In this document: positions 9,009 through 17,967 of the stretch, piece after piece | How positions within the stretch are numbered: the stretch's first letter is position 1 | How the letters are laid out: each line of letters begins with the position of its first letter | Source: Ectobacillus sp042610425 | Lineage (GTDB): Bacteria; Bacillota; Bacilli; Bacillales; Bacillaceae_G | Assembly: GCF_042610425.1 (NCBI RefSeq) | Contig: NZ_JBGJZM010000001.1 | Span: 1,550,001 to 1,614,000, forward strand | DNA: 64,000 nucleotides | Direction: 5' to 3' | The notes under the pieces: generated by a model | What the model saw: the letters and a program-made list of their open reading frames with translations, nothing else | What the model was told of the DNA's origin: nothing | The model's database searches: none | Made by a program: the position numbers and the translations under genes

Positions 9009-9129
9009 CTGCTGACCACCGATACTTCATTCTAACAATTTTTCTCTACTTTTAGTAAAATGGAAATAGTTATATATTTCAGAAAATTCTTTTTATAATT
9101 AAGATAAATTAAGAAAGGAAGTAAGTGCT

Positions 9130-9678
9130 ATGGAACATTCTATCCGGCAAATCAGTCGTACAGTGACGAATCAAACGAGAATTGATACATTTTTATCCAA
9201 GGCAAAAACCGGTCATTTAGGTCTTACAGATAAGGAAATCCCTTATGTGATACCATTAAATTTTATATGGTGGAATGATGCAATATACTATCACGGAGCA
9301 GCTGAAGGGAGAAAAGTTGAGATAATCAAAAAAAATACAAATGCTTGCTTTACTGTAAGTGCGGACTATGGAACTTTAGTTGACCCCGTTCCTGCCCATA
9401 CCGATACTGCCTATATGAGCGTTCTCCTATTTGGAACGGTCGAAATTGTACAAAGTATAGAAGAAGCCACTGCGGCCCTGCAACAGCTATTACATAAATA
9501 CGTTCCAGGATATTACCAATCACCGCTTGCACAAAGCCATGTGGAAAAATACACCTCATCCTTGGATAGTAAAACCATGGTATTTAAAATCATGCCTACT
9601 AGAATCACCGCAAAGGAAAATAAATTAATAGAGTCGCTTACTTTTTTTGCTGGTCGCACAGTTCAAGATGATCTATAA
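9130..9678 (+). CDS. Pyridoxamine 5'-phosphate oxidase-like (Nim-type) flavoprotein
   Basis: 182-aa split-barrel flavin-binding protein of the PNPOx/NimA superfamily. Family features seen are GHLGLTDKEIPYVIPLNFIWWNDAIYYHGAAEGRK near residues 28-65, followed by ACFTVSAD and a C-terminal barrel strand VFKIMPTRITAKEN. Related proteins bind FMN, F420 or haem, and some reduce nitroimidazoles; the true substrate is usually unknown. The SD AAAGGAAGT lies before ATG 9130. The gene is divergent from the ABC exporter operon and ends at a bidirectional terminator. Confidence 0.88.
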   Translation: MEHSIRQISRTVTNQTRIDTFLSKAKTGHLGLTDKEIPYVIPLNFIWWNDAIYYHGAAEGRKVEIIKKNTNACFTVSADYGTLVDPVPAHTDTAYMSVLLFGTVEIVQSIEEATAALQQLLHKYVPGYYQSPLAQSHVEKYTSSLDSKTMVFKIMPTRITAKENKLIESLTFFAGRTVQDDL

Positions 9679-9721
9679 AAAAGGGAAGCTATCTGTTTCT
9701 ATGACAGATAGCTTCCCTTTT
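9679..9721. terminator. Bidirectional intrinsic terminator
   Basis: AAAAGGGAAGCTATCTGT pairs with ACAGATAGCTTCCCTTTT around a 7-nt loop. It serves the Nim-like gene (+) and the amt gene (-). Confidence 0.94.
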
Positions 9722-9731
9722 CTGCTTCTAT

Positions 9732-11045
9732 TTATACGCTCACTTTTTTCTTATTGGTACGCTCTACCGTAATACCGGTTGTTTCTTCAAAATCATATAA
9801 ATTCGTTGGTAAATCTGTAAAACGTTCAAGTTCGTTGTAGGCAGGAATGCCGTGATAAGACATATCGAGACCCTCTTCTTCTTCCCGTTCGGTTGCACGA
9901 AGTCCTACTGTTATATCGGCTATCTTTGCCATAAATGTCCCGCCAAGTAAACCCCAAACTATAACTACAACAGCTCCAAGCAGTTGAACACCTAGCAATG
10001 CTGCATGGCCGGTCGTGAATAATCCTTTACTACTATCAAACAACCCAACCGCAATCGTCCCAAATACCCCATTAAATCCATGAACCGCTACCGCACCAAC
10101 TGGATCATCAATTTTCAAATTATCAATAAACAGTGTTGCATAAATCACTATCACACCGCTAATCGCACCAATAAGAATAGCGCTTGTTTCTGAAACAAAA
10201 GCACACCCTGCTGTAATTGCCACTAAACCAGATAGCACTCCGTTTATGGTCATACTCGGATCTGCCTTACCAAACTTCATCGTTGTTAAAAATAATGCAA
10301 CCGTACCACCAGTCGCACCTGCTAGCATCGTATTTAAAGCAATCGGCGCAAGGGCTGCACTTGATGCATCAAGCGTACTTCCAGCGTTAAATGCAAACCA
10401 GCCAAACCAAAGAATAAATGCACCCGCTGACGCTAATGGAATATTACTTGGCGCAAATACATTTGCACTTCCATCCGTATTAAATCGGCCTTTACGTGGT
10501 CCGATAAATTTTGCCATTGCAAGCGCCGCAAACCCGCCAACAGCATGAATCGCAGCCGATCCAGCAAAATCCTTCATACCCATTTTTGCAAGCCAGCCAT
10601 GACTATTCCAAATCCAATGACCCGAAAGTGGATATACAACAATCGTAATGAGTGCAGCGGTTACCAAATACGCTTTAAAATTCATTCGTTCAGCCACTGC
10701 ACCGGAAACAATGGAAATACACGCAACCGCAAATCCAATTTGAAACAGCACATACGCAGCACTAGGAAGCGGAATGGAAAGAGCAATATGATCAGGACTT
10801 CCAAATAAATTCGTTCCAATTACACCAAACGCATCCTTACCATACATCACACCAAATCCAATCAGCCAATATGCCAATGCTCCAACTGTTAGATCCACAA
10901 AAATCTTCATGGTCACATTCACTGCATTTTTTGTCCGGACAAATCCCGATTCTAGTAAGCTGAATCCACCTTCCATAAATAAAATCATAGCTGCCGAGAT
11001 GACAACCCAAATCGTATTGATGTACATAAGCTCCATGGTTATCAC
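9732..11045 (-). CDS. amt: Ammonium transporter Amt
   Basis: Trimeric Amt/MEP/Rh ammonium channel, about 437 aa with 11 TM helices. The N-terminal signature FMEGGFSLLESGFVRTKNAVNVTMKIFVDL, the conserved GGFAALAMA with its preceding His (IHAVGG, around residue 165) and the second His (VHGFNGVFGTIAVGLFD, around residue 315) form the family's twin-His pore. The C-terminal tail GLDMSYHGIPAYN is the PII-contact region. The frame can start at GTG 11045, which overlaps the glnK stop by 4 nt, or at ATG 11036, which has better SD spacing from GGGAGA. It is co-transcribed with glnK. Confidence 0.95.
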   Translation of the reverse strand: MITMELMYINTIWVVISAAMILFMEGGFSLLESGFVRTKNAVNVTMKIFVDLTVGALAYWLIGFGVMYGKDAFGVIGTNLFGSPDHIALSIPLPSAAYVLFQIGFAVACISIVSGAVAERMNFKAYLVTAALITIVVYPLSGHWIWNSHGWLAKMGMKDFAGSAAIHAVGGFAALAMAKFIGPRKGRFNTDGSANVFAPSNIPLASAGAFILWFGWFAFNAGSTLDASSAALAPIALNTMLAGATGGTVALFLTTMKFGKADPSMTINGVLSGLVAITAGCAFVSETSAILIGAISGVIVIYATLFIDNLKIDDPVGAVAVHGFNGVFGTIAVGLFDSSKGLFTTGHAALLGVQLLGAVVVIVWGLLGGTFMAKIADITVGLRATEREEEEGLDMSYHGIPAYNELERFTDLPTNLYDFEETTGITVERTNKKKVSV

Positions 11046-11401
11046 TCTCCCTGCTCGATTAATTCATCAATGCTATCGTCCATTTCTTTCGTACGAATGT
11101 TGTAAGCCTCATACACCGGGTATACAAAAATTTTACCGTCCCCATCTTCACCCGTATGCGCATATTCCATGACCGTCTCAACGGTTTTCTTCACCATATA
11201 ATCAGAAAGAACAATTTCCAGCTTTACCTTAGGATGAAGCGTCACTTTATAATTTTTCCCCCTATACACACCTTTTTGATCCTTCTGCTTCCCTCTTCCC
11301 ACAACTTGAGAAACAGTAAAACTTGTAATCCCTATATTTCGCAATTCCTTAATTGTCTCTGTAACTTTTTCAGGTCGAATAATCGCTTCAATCTTTTTCA
11401 T
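11042..11401 (-). CDS. glnK: Nitrogen regulatory PII protein GlnK
   Basis: 119-aa PII protein starting MKKIEAIIRPEKV. The T-loop YRGKNYKVTLHPKVKLE is present with the tyrosine that is uridylylated in proteobacteria, and the C-loop region GKIFVYPVYEAYNIRT is clear. PII trimers plug Amt and sense ATP/ADP and 2-oxoglutarate. The frame can be extended four codons to 11413, but that ATG touches the SD, so the MKKIEA start is used. The gene overlaps amt by 4 nt. A consensus promoter and a GlnR/TnrA box lie immediately upstream. Confidence 0.95.
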   Translation of the reverse strand: MKKIEAIIRPEKVTETIKELRNIGITSFTVSQVVGRGKQKDQKGVYRGKNYKVTLHPKVKLEIVLSDYMVKKTVETVMEYAHTGEDGDGKIFVYPVYEAYNIRTKEMDDSIDELIEQGE

Positions 11402-11417
11402 ATTTCGCACCATTCCC

Positions 11418-11434
11418 TGTTAGATTTTCTAACA
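11418..11434. promoter_or_regulatory. GlnR/TnrA box
   Basis: TGTTAGATTTTCTAACA is a 17-bp palindrome that fits the TGTNA-N7-TNACA consensus of the MerR-type nitrogen regulators GlnR and TnrA exactly. It lies 17 nt upstream of the MKKIEA start and downstream of the predicted -10, so it should overlap the initially transcribed region. That position favours repression (GlnR) over activation, which normally needs a site near -49. Confidence 0.85.
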
Positions 11435-11447
11435 CATTATGATATTT

Positions 11448-11475
11448 ATTATAACAATGGTTTCCTTTGTGTCAA
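11448..11475 (-). promoter_or_regulatory. Consensus sigma-A promoter of glnK-amt
   Basis: Read on the minus strand, TTGACA (11475-11470) and TATAAT (11453-11448) are separated by 16 nt. Both hexamers match consensus exactly. Predicted transcription starts near 11441, just ahead of the GlnR/TnrA box. Confidence 0.75.
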
Positions 11476-11604
11476 TAAGAAATTTGAAAATTTGAAAATT
11501 CAAAAAGCATGCTTCGTGCAGCATGCTCTTCTCCTATTCTTACATTTCTAGCTTTCTACTATTTAATTTTCGTGAAGAAAACATATAACCAACACTAGAC
11601 AAGG

Positions 11605-11964
11605 CTAGGGAAATTGTCTCACCTGGACACCATAGATATCGGATACTACCCCCATAATAATGGTCGATAAACCAAACATTACCGCATTAATCATATCAGT
11701 TACACCGAATATTTTTGCAATCTTCTCACGTTCTACATAAGTTTGAAGTAACGCCTGATAGGGAATATTTACAAATTGCTCAAAAAAACCATAGAAAGCG
11801 GAAAAAATAAGACAAAGAGTCGGTCCAATCCCAATACCAAAAAGAAACGTACTACTCGCAAGCATCGCACTTCCAAGTATAAGCAACATTCCTTTTCTCT
11901 TTTCAATATACCGACTAGCCTTAATAATGAATATTCTTCCGATAAGCAGTCCCCACATATACAA
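11605..11964 (-). pseudogene. MFS transporter remnant
   Basis: A 119-codon frame encodes only a middle/C-terminal slice of an MFS permease: four or so TM helices including FVNIPYQALLQTYVEREKIAKIFGVTDMINAVMFG, typical of MFS_3-type efflux pumps. The frame stays open a little further upstream (to about 12006, reading NSNALYMWGLL), then stops. It ends abruptly after SDIYGVQVRQFP. Both ends are missing relative to a roughly 400-aa permease and there is no SD, so this is a decayed gene. Confidence 0.8.
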
Positions 11965-12006
11965 AGCGTTACTATTTCTCCTCCCATTATTCCTTCTTAC
12001 ATAATC

Positions 12007-12444
12007 ATCGATTACATTCCCAGATTCCTAGCTGTTCCATCAAGTTATTTCATAGTACAATTATGAAATATTTGATATACTTTCCTATGTCAAAACATTC
12101 AGCACAGCTCATTCAAGATAAAATTTATAAATTCTATTATATATTTATTAAGATACTATGTTATCTTTAGAATAAGATTAGGATTACTAATCACAAAATT
12201 GTTATAAAATTATGCGTTTTATATCCGTATTCATTCCAATTTAATTGCTAAATTTAAATCGTATAGTTGAAAGTGTTTTCCCTACATTCTATATCTACTA
12301 TTTTGACATTCAACCCAGATTATCTACTAATAGTAACCCTTTCCCTCAACCGGACGAATTTCTGTTTTTTTCAATTCCTCTTCCAATTAACACTTTTATC
12401 ACTATTTGATTTTTCACTTTTATAAAACAAGGAGTTTGAGAATA
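12007..12444. other. AT-rich intergenic stretch
   Basis: About 440 nt between the MFS remnant and the GGDEF-EAL gene. It is very AT-rich, with stops in every frame. No RNA gene or convincing terminator was seen. It presumably carries the promoter of the downstream gene. Confidence 0.5.
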
Positions 12445-14883
12445 TTGCAAGATTATACATACACGCCGAATGTAGGAAAAGTAATAGAGAGACAGAATCC
12501 TATTGCCATTTTGAATAATATGGGGGCTATTATCGATATAAGCGATGCATTTAGTGATATTTCTAAATATAGCCGGGAAGAAATAATAGGAAAATTATAC
12601 AAATCTATAATTGCTCCCGATTATGCTACAAACGACAAGCTTGATAGACTATACCATGCCATAGAAGAAGGAAACGAATGGAAAGGAGAAATACTTCTTA
12701 CAGCAAAGGATGGAATCGATTATTGGGTAGATATGCTGCTAGTACCTGTCTGCGATGACCATTCCAAGGACGTTGCATGTATCGCCTTCCATACGAACAA
12801 AACTGCTTATAAATCGCTAGAAGAAGAGCACTTCAAAATAGTCAAACAGCTTGATGATATTAATTATGCGTTAAATATTTCAACAATCGTGGCTACTACC
12901 GATAAATACGGCGTTATTACATATGTAAATAATAAATTTTGTGAGATTTCTCAGTTTACGAAAGAAGAATTAATTGGGAAAACACACCGTCTGATTAAAT
13001 CAGGCTTCCATTCAAAGGATTTTTTCCAAGAATTATGGACTACCATTAAAGCAGGAAAAGTATGGAAAGGGGAAGTCAAAAATCGTACGAAGGATGGTTC
13101 CACCTATTGGATGAATACTTCAATCGTACCCTTTTTAGATGAAGAAGGAGTCCCTTATCAATATATGGCGATTCGTTCAGATATTACAGATCAAAAAAAA
13201 GCAGAAGTTTCCTTAAAAGAGGCATTAAAAAATGATTTTCAAACAACCATTAAAAATATGGAGAACTGTATATTTAAATATCGCAGAAATGATGAAGGAA
13301 AGTTTGTGTTTACTCTGTCAGAAGGAAAAGGTGCTGAGAAAATCGGTTTTGTAACAGATAAAATATACAATAAAGAGATAAAGGACTTTTTTGATGCTAG
13401 CATTACACCAAATATACAAACCTTTTTCACGAAAGCCTACGAGGGAATGGCGGTAAATTTCGAGATGCAGTTACAGGGAACAGATCTCTTGGTCGATCTT
13501 TCACCGATCATTCATAAAGGCAAGGTCATAGAAGTTGTTGGTACAGCAACTGATATAACGAAACGAAAAAAGGCTGAACAAACCATTAACCATATGGCAT
13601 ATCATGATGCACTCACTAATTTGCCGAATCGGTTACTGTTTCATAAACGCACAAATGAAGCAATCCATAACGCTCAAGTTAATAAAGAAACATTCGCGGT
13701 TGTATTCTTAGATATCGATCGATTTAAAAACATCAATGACTCACTTGGCCACAGTACGGGAGATCAAATTCTAGTGGAAGTTGCAAAGCGATTAGTAAAC
13801 TGTATAGGTAACGATAATGTTGTGTCTCGTCAAGGCGGAGATGAGTTTACTCTTCTCATCAAGAACAGCAATGAAGAAAGGATTACTAGTTTCATAAATC
13901 TTATTAAACAGCGGTTTTCTGAAGTTTTCATTATCGGTCATCACGATATATATATAAGTCCGAGTATTGGAATCAGCATATTCCCTAAAGATGGAAAAGA
14001 TGTTGAAACCCTGCTTAGAAATGCAGATGCAGCCATGTACGACGCCAAGCAAAAAGGAGAAAATAATTTTAAATTTTTCACACCCCGTTTGCATAAGCAA
14101 ATAAGTGAAAAGGTAACATTAGAAAGTAAATTACGGAAAGCACTTGAGAACAATCAATTTAAACTTGTATACCAACCTCAAATGGATAGTTACACCAATC
14201 AAATCATCGGGATTGAATCGCTCATTCGTTGGGAACATCCTGATATCGGAACCATTAGTCCCTTTGAATTTATACCTTTAGCTGAAGAAACCGGATTAAT
14301 CATTCCAATTGGTGAATGGGTATTGCGAACAGCATGTATACAAAATAAGAAATGGCAGCAAACTGGATTTAATTTCTTACCAATAAGTGTAAATGTATCA
14401 TTAAAACAGTTTAATCAAACTAACTTTGTAGAGTTAGTTAGCAATGTCCTTCAAGAGACAGGATTAGCACCAGAATATTTAGAATTAGAAATAACTGAAA
14501 GTATGACTATGGACATCAAACTAGCAGAAGAACAATTAGAAAATTTAAATATATTAGGTGTGAAAGTGAGTATTGATGATTTTGGAACAGGATACAGTTC
14601 ACTACATTATCTAAGTAAATTGCCTATTTCCAAATTAAAAATTGATCAATCCTTTATCAAAAATCTGAACAAGAAAAATCAAGCAATTGTGAAATCTATT
14701 ATTGCCTTAGCAAAAAACCTAGATATAGATGTGATTTCAGAAGGGGTCGAAACAAAGGAACAATTGAATTTTCTTAAGCAGCAACACTGTTACAAAATAC
14801 AAGGATATATTTTCAGTCAGCCACTTTCTACCTACAATATGACGGATTTCTTGCATAGGGAAAACAGTGAACTTAGAATCTAA
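12445..14883 (+). CDS. PAS-PAS-GGDEF-EAL cyclic-di-GMP enzyme
   Basis: About 812-aa soluble sensor protein. It has two N-terminal PAS/PAC modules (roughly residues 15-125 and 135-255, each with a GKxW(K/R)GE-like segment), a third poorly conserved PAS-like region, then GGDEF (about 395-550) and EAL (about 570-805). The cyclase motif GGDEF is intact (SRQGGDEFTLL). The phosphodiesterase motif reads ESLIRW (ExLxR), and the other catalytic residues are present: NVS, ELEITES, IDDFGTGYSS, LKIDQSFI, EGVET. Both activities are therefore possible. The frame opens at 12406, but SD AAGGAG sits 10 nt before TTG 12445, which is preferred. It is monocistronic with no TM segments. Confidence 0.93.
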   Translation: MQDYTYTPNVGKVIERQNPIAILNNMGAIIDISDAFSDISKYSREEIIGKLYKSIIAPDYATNDKLDRLYHAIEEGNEWKGEILLTAKDGIDYWVDMLLVPVCDDHSKDVACIAFHTNKTAYKSLEEEHFKIVKQLDDINYALNISTIVATTDKYGVITYVNNKFCEISQFTKEELIGKTHRLIKSGFHSKDFFQELWTTIKAGKVWKGEVKNRTKDGSTYWMNTSIVPFLDEEGVPYQYMAIRSDITDQKKAEVSLKEALKNDFQTTIKNMENCIFKYRRNDEGKFVFTLSEGKGAEKIGFVTDKIYNKEIKDFFDASITPNIQTFFTKAYEGMAVNFEMQLQGTDLLVDLSPIIHKGKVIEVVGTATDITKRKKAEQTINHMAYHDALTNLPNRLLFHKRTNEAIHNAQVNKETFAVVFLDIDRFKNINDSLGHSTGDQILVEVAKRLVNCIGNDNVVSRQGGDEFTLLIKNSNEERITSFINLIKQRFSEVFIIGHHDIYISPSIGISIFPKDGKDVETLLRNADAAMYDAKQKGENNFKFFTPRLHKQISEKVTLESKLRKALENNQFKLVYQPQMDSYTNQIIGIESLIRWEHPDIGTISPFEFIPLAEETGLIIPIGEWVLRTACIQNKKWQQTGFNFLPISVNVSLKQFNQTNFVELVSNVLQETGLAPEYLELEITESMTMDIKLAEEQLENLNILGVKVSIDDFGTGYSSLHYLSKLPISKLKIDQSFIKNLNKKNQAIVKSIIALAKNLDIDVISEGVETKEQLNFLKQQHCYKIQGYIFSQPLSTYNMTDFLHRENSELRI

Positions 14884-15023
14884 TTCTTTGAATACAAACT
14901 CGTTCACCCTTTAAAAAATATCGGGAGTGACTACAATATATAGTTTTATTTGTATGGAATTTAACTTTTATACAAATATGTCTTCCTTAACAATTCTGTA
15001 GTCCTCCTGAATTACTGTAATTT

Positions 15024-15469
15024 TTATTCTAATCCCCTCGCACCAAGGCCCACTTTCTTCAGCAAATAAATCAGTTCTTCCTTCTCTTCCTTACTAATAA
15101 AAGACAAATTTTTCGTGATAGTTTCCACATATTTTGGAAAAATTTCGTCGAATAACTCTTCTCCTTTTTCAGTAAGGACTACATTGGATATTCTTCGGTC
15201 CTCCAAGACTTGTTGTCTACTTACAAATTCGCTTTTTTCCAATTTATCGACTACATATGTGATACTGCCGCTCGGTATTGATAAGAAGTCGCTAATTTTC
15301 TGAACAGGATGCGCCCTTTGTATAAAGAAGCTTGAGAATCATGAAATGTTCCTGGCTAATTCCATAGCGATTAATATCATTACGCACATGATCAAATACT
15401 GCTTTCGTCGTTTTCATCTAAATGCAACAGCCGTAAATCGAGCTGACTTTGTTCGTTTTCTTGATACAT
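15024..15469 (-). pseudogene. MarR-family regulator with two frameshifts
   Basis: Three consecutive reading-frame pieces reconstruct one MarR protein. MYQENEQSQLDLRL starts at 15469 behind SD AAAGGTG. MKTTKAVFDHVRNDINRYG followed by ISQEHFMILKLLYTKGA lies in a second frame. The piece from HPVQKISDFLSIPSG through the wing (LEKSEFVSRQQVLEDRRISN) to the stop at 15024 is in the third. The breaks fall near 15427 and 15312. The winged-helix core is fully recognisable, so inactivation looks recent. No intact neighbour gene looks like its former target. Confidence 0.82.
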
Positions 15470-15619
15470 AAACTCTTCACCTTTCGTCAATTCCTGATTG
15501 ATTAAACCATTATTTCGTTTTTTTGTACAAAGGATAGTCTACCCTTCGCTGAAGAATTCATATCTTTCAACTGCTGTTCCATTTGAAATTTTAAAATAGG
15601 AATTTTATTTGCAACTTCC

Positions 15620-15683
15620 CATAAGTTAGGTACCTGCACTACATTTACACATTTGCATAGAATAATTTGTGATCAAAATCTAA
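15620..15683 (+). repeat. Orphan copy of a sigma-K-like promoter element
   Basis: This 64-bp stretch is about 85% identical to 37446-37508, upstream of the spore cupin gene. Both contain AC-N16-CATAGANTA (here AC at 15638, CATAGAATA at 15656), which fits the sigma-K -35/-10 pattern. Nothing with a reasonable reading frame follows this copy, so it appears to be a stranded promoter. Confidence 0.65.
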
Positions 15684-15803
15684 TTCCCTCTATTACTATA
15701 TAAAGAGAAGAAGTTTAATTTTATGAAATTTTTTTGGGCTTAGAAAATTTTGTATACTAAGAGCATAGGTATAAACACCTTTCACATTTAAAATTACAAA
15801 TAT
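15684..15803. other. Non-coding stretch downstream of the orphan promoter
   Basis: The 120 nt after the orphan element hold no start codon with a useful frame. The first ATG gives six codons. Together with 15470-15619 the region between marR and the 50-aa gene has no coding content that can be seen. Confidence 0.5.
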
Positions 15804-15862
15804 ACGAAGTAACAATTAATGACCTGCATCAAATAGAGGCAGGTCATTAATTGTTACTTCGT
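15804..15862 (-). terminator. Perfect 24-bp hairpin, probable terminator or 3' stabiliser
   Basis: The arms 15804-15827 and 15839-15862 are perfectly complementary over 24 bp with an 11-nt loop. It lies 21 nt past the stop of the 50-aa minus-strand gene. The following minus-strand sequence (ATATTTGTAATTTT) is only moderately T-rich. Confidence 0.7.
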
Positions 15863-15883
15863 CTTACAAGAAAATAAATTTTA

Positions 15884-16036
15884 TTACTGTTTTTGTTCCT
15901 TATTTTTTCTACTACTTTCTTGTTCGCTCCGATATGCCAGTACCCGTTCTCTTATAATAGTTGGATCCTGTTTGCGAGTAAGTATTTTCACAAATTCATC
16001 TTCAACTTTATAGCAAATTGTTCGATATAATCCCAT
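15884..16036 (-). CDS. Small basic protein of 50 aa
   Basis: The frame starts MGLYRTICYKVEDEFVKILT with SD AAAGGGTGAT 5 nt upstream and ends in a highly charged tail (SEQESSRKNKEQKQ). It begins 12 nt after the YHYH-protein stop, on the same strand, and is closed by a long hairpin, so the two are probably co-transcribed. No domain is recognised. It is soluble, with a C-terminal half that is probably helical. Confidence 0.6.
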   Translation of the reverse strand: MGLYRTICYKVEDEFVKILTRKQDPTIIRERVLAYRSEQESSRKNKEQKQ

Positions 16037-16048
16037 CTTAATCACCCT

Positions 16049-17128
16049 TTAGTTAATCATTTTTCGTACGATGTAGAAGCGTCGACCTAACCATCCTATT
16101 AGACCTAGTCCCAAAACACTTGTACCCGTATTACGTTCTTGTTCTACTTTTTTGTCGTATTCTTGCTTTCCTAAATTATAATAATGCTCGTATATAACCT
16201 TAGCTTCCCCATATTCTGATGGAATTTCAAGAGTTTTCCCTTGCAAACCATGTTGATACGCATCATTCTGGATCTTTTTTACCTCATTGTTCGATTCAAA
16301 ACCTTCCTTGTACCAATCTATGTATTTATCCTTAGGTAATTTCGGCTGTTCGTAGGTAAGAATCATAAAAGCCGCATCATAGCCTTGTTTATAATATTGC
16401 TCCTTTAAATCATCCTGTCCTTTTTTAAAGCCATCCTTGTAAGCATCTATGTAAATTATTTTACCATCTTTAGGTGTGTTCCCATCACTATCATCTTTTC
16501 CATCTTTATAACCAAGGGAATAAAACTCTTCTTTTTTCTTTTCATCTCTTGCCTTTATACCTTGGTCAAAACCGTCTTTAAAAGCTTGCTGAACAGCATT
16601 ATTAATTTTATATGTATCCGGAATGTCAAGATTATCCTGCTTAGAACCAAGTTCATATCCTGCTTTTTGTGCAGTATCTTTTTCACCATTCAATTTATTG
16701 TTACCTTCTGAATATCCCTTTTCGTAGCCATTCTTATATCCTGCATTATATGCATCCGAACCATTTGGATTCACATTCTTCACTGCAGCCGCATAGCCTT
16801 CTGCATAACCTGTTGAATGACCATCTTCGTCACCTTTTTGTCTTTCTTGTTGAGCAATTTCTTGAGGTGAAGGAACTGATGTATTTTTGGAAGTTGATGT
16901 ATCAGCATTTCCTCCAGATGAATGATCATTGCTAGTGGAACTGCCTTCACTAGACTTTTTCTCGCCATTTGGATAATGGTATTCACCATATTTTAATCCC
17001 CATTTTGCACAATTCGTCCAGCAATAATGCCCCCCATTTGCATCAGTATTTCCTGGATGCGCCTCTACTACATTCGTTGTAAATATAAATAGACTAGCTA
17101 CAACAAATGTAAGAAATAATTGTTTCAT
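16049..17128 (-). CDS. Secreted YHYH-domain protein with Gly-Tyr repeats and C-terminal anchor
   Basis: 359 aa. A signal peptide (MKQLFLTFVVASLFIFTTNVVEA) is followed by a YHYH module: HPGNTDANGGHYCWTNCAKWG, then KYGEYHYPNG, with two cysteines. A Ser/Thr/Asn-rich linker follows. Residues about 95-320 carry degenerate repeats of the type Y..GY..G..DG, such as YNAGYKNGYEKGYSEG and AYKDGFKKGQDD, spaced 20-30 residues. The C-terminus has a membrane helix (VLGLGLIGWLGRRFYIV) followed by RK. The protein should sit on the outer face of the membrane or wall. YHYH proteins are often found near surface nucleases or phages; function is unknown. Confidence 0.85.
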   Translation of the reverse strand: MKQLFLTFVVASLFIFTTNVVEAHPGNTDANGGHYCWTNCAKWGLKYGEYHYPNGEKKSSEGSSTSNDHSSGGNADTSTSKNTSVPSPQEIAQQERQKGDEDGHSTGYAEGYAAAVKNVNPNGSDAYNAGYKNGYEKGYSEGNNKLNGEKDTAQKAGYELGSKQDNLDIPDTYKINNAVQQAFKDGFDQGIKARDEKKKEEFYSLGYKDGKDDSDGNTPKDGKIIYIDAYKDGFKKGQDDLKEQYYKQGYDAAFMILTYEQPKLPKDKYIDWYKEGFESNNEVKKIQNDAYQHGLQGKTLEIPSEYGEAKVIYEHYYNLGKQEYDKKVEQERNTGTSVLGLGLIGWLGRRFYIVRKMIN

Positions 17129-17397
17129 TTAACCATATCCCCTATCTATATATTAAGATATTACTAGTATAGTAAATTTATGTAGGAAATTCTATACAAT
17201 TTTGTAAGATAAGGAAATTTAGTCTATAAAATGCGCTAGTTAAAAATTAAAAACACCCGCCCAGTCCCAACCAACACAAAATCGAAACATTTCGAGTGTA
17301 TCAAACGGAAAGGTTACTGGAAAAGGAATTTCTAATCTAATTATAGAAATTAACAAGTTATTGTTATAGAATTCAAAGTTAATTCAAGGAGATTACT

Positions 17398-17967
17398 ATG
17401 GAGATTTCATTGATCAGGCATGGGAAATCACAGCTAACTGAAAATGAAAAAATGACTTGTATGGAGTTTAAGAAGTGGGTTGAAAAATATGACCATAATG
17501 GAGTGTTTAAAGAGTCATCATTCCCTTCGGCAACGCTCAAAAAAATAGCAACTGCTAATATTGTTATTACCAGTGATTTAAAAAGGTCTATTGAATCAGC
17601 AAGGTTATTAAATCCAGTAACCAAAATAATTTCTGACCCATTATTTCGAGAAACCGAGTTACCTTCTAATCCAACAAAATTATTTGATGTAAAATTAAAA
17701 CCAAATATCTGGGCGGTTATTTTAAGATTACTATGGTTTAGTGGCTATTCGAAGGAATGCGAGTCTTTGAATCAAACGAAATGCAGAGCGAGGAAGGCAT
17801 CCCATCAGTTAATTGATTATGCCAATAAGTATAAATCTGTAATTTTAGTTGGGCATGGTTTTTTTAATATGTTAATTGCTAAAGAATTGCAGAAAAAGGG
17901 ATGGAAAGGTAGAAGGAAAAAGGATGCAAAGCATTGGAACTGTACTACATTTTCCTATTATATTTGA
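17398..17967 (+). CDS. Histidine phosphatase family protein
   Basis: 189-aa member of the phosphoglycerate mutase-like (histidine phosphatase) superfamily. The N-terminal LIRHGKS carries the phosphorylated His, DLKRSIESARLL supplies the second phosphate-pocket Arg, and VILVGHGFFNMLIAKEL carries the second catalytic His. It is cytosolic, with SD AAGGAG before ATG 17398. It is shorter than metabolic mutases, so a small-molecule or protein phosphatase is more likely than glycolytic Pgm. It stands alone, and the substrate cannot be inferred. Confidence 0.87.
   Translation: MEISLIRHGKSQLTENEKMTCMEFKKWVEKYDHNGVFKESSFPSATLKKIATANIVITSDLKRSIESARLLNPVTKIISDPLFRETELPSNPTKLFDVKLKPNIWAVILRLLWFSGYSKECESLNQTKCRARKASHQLIDYANKYKSVILVGHGFFNMLIAKELQKKGWKGRRKKDAKHWNCTTFSYYI

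Noticed and set aside
17230..17310. Terminator before the histidine phosphatase gene
   Set aside because: AACACCCGCCC...GAGTGT resembles the hairpins at 18.7 and 59.1 kb but the arms are too imperfect and no gene end is close enough.
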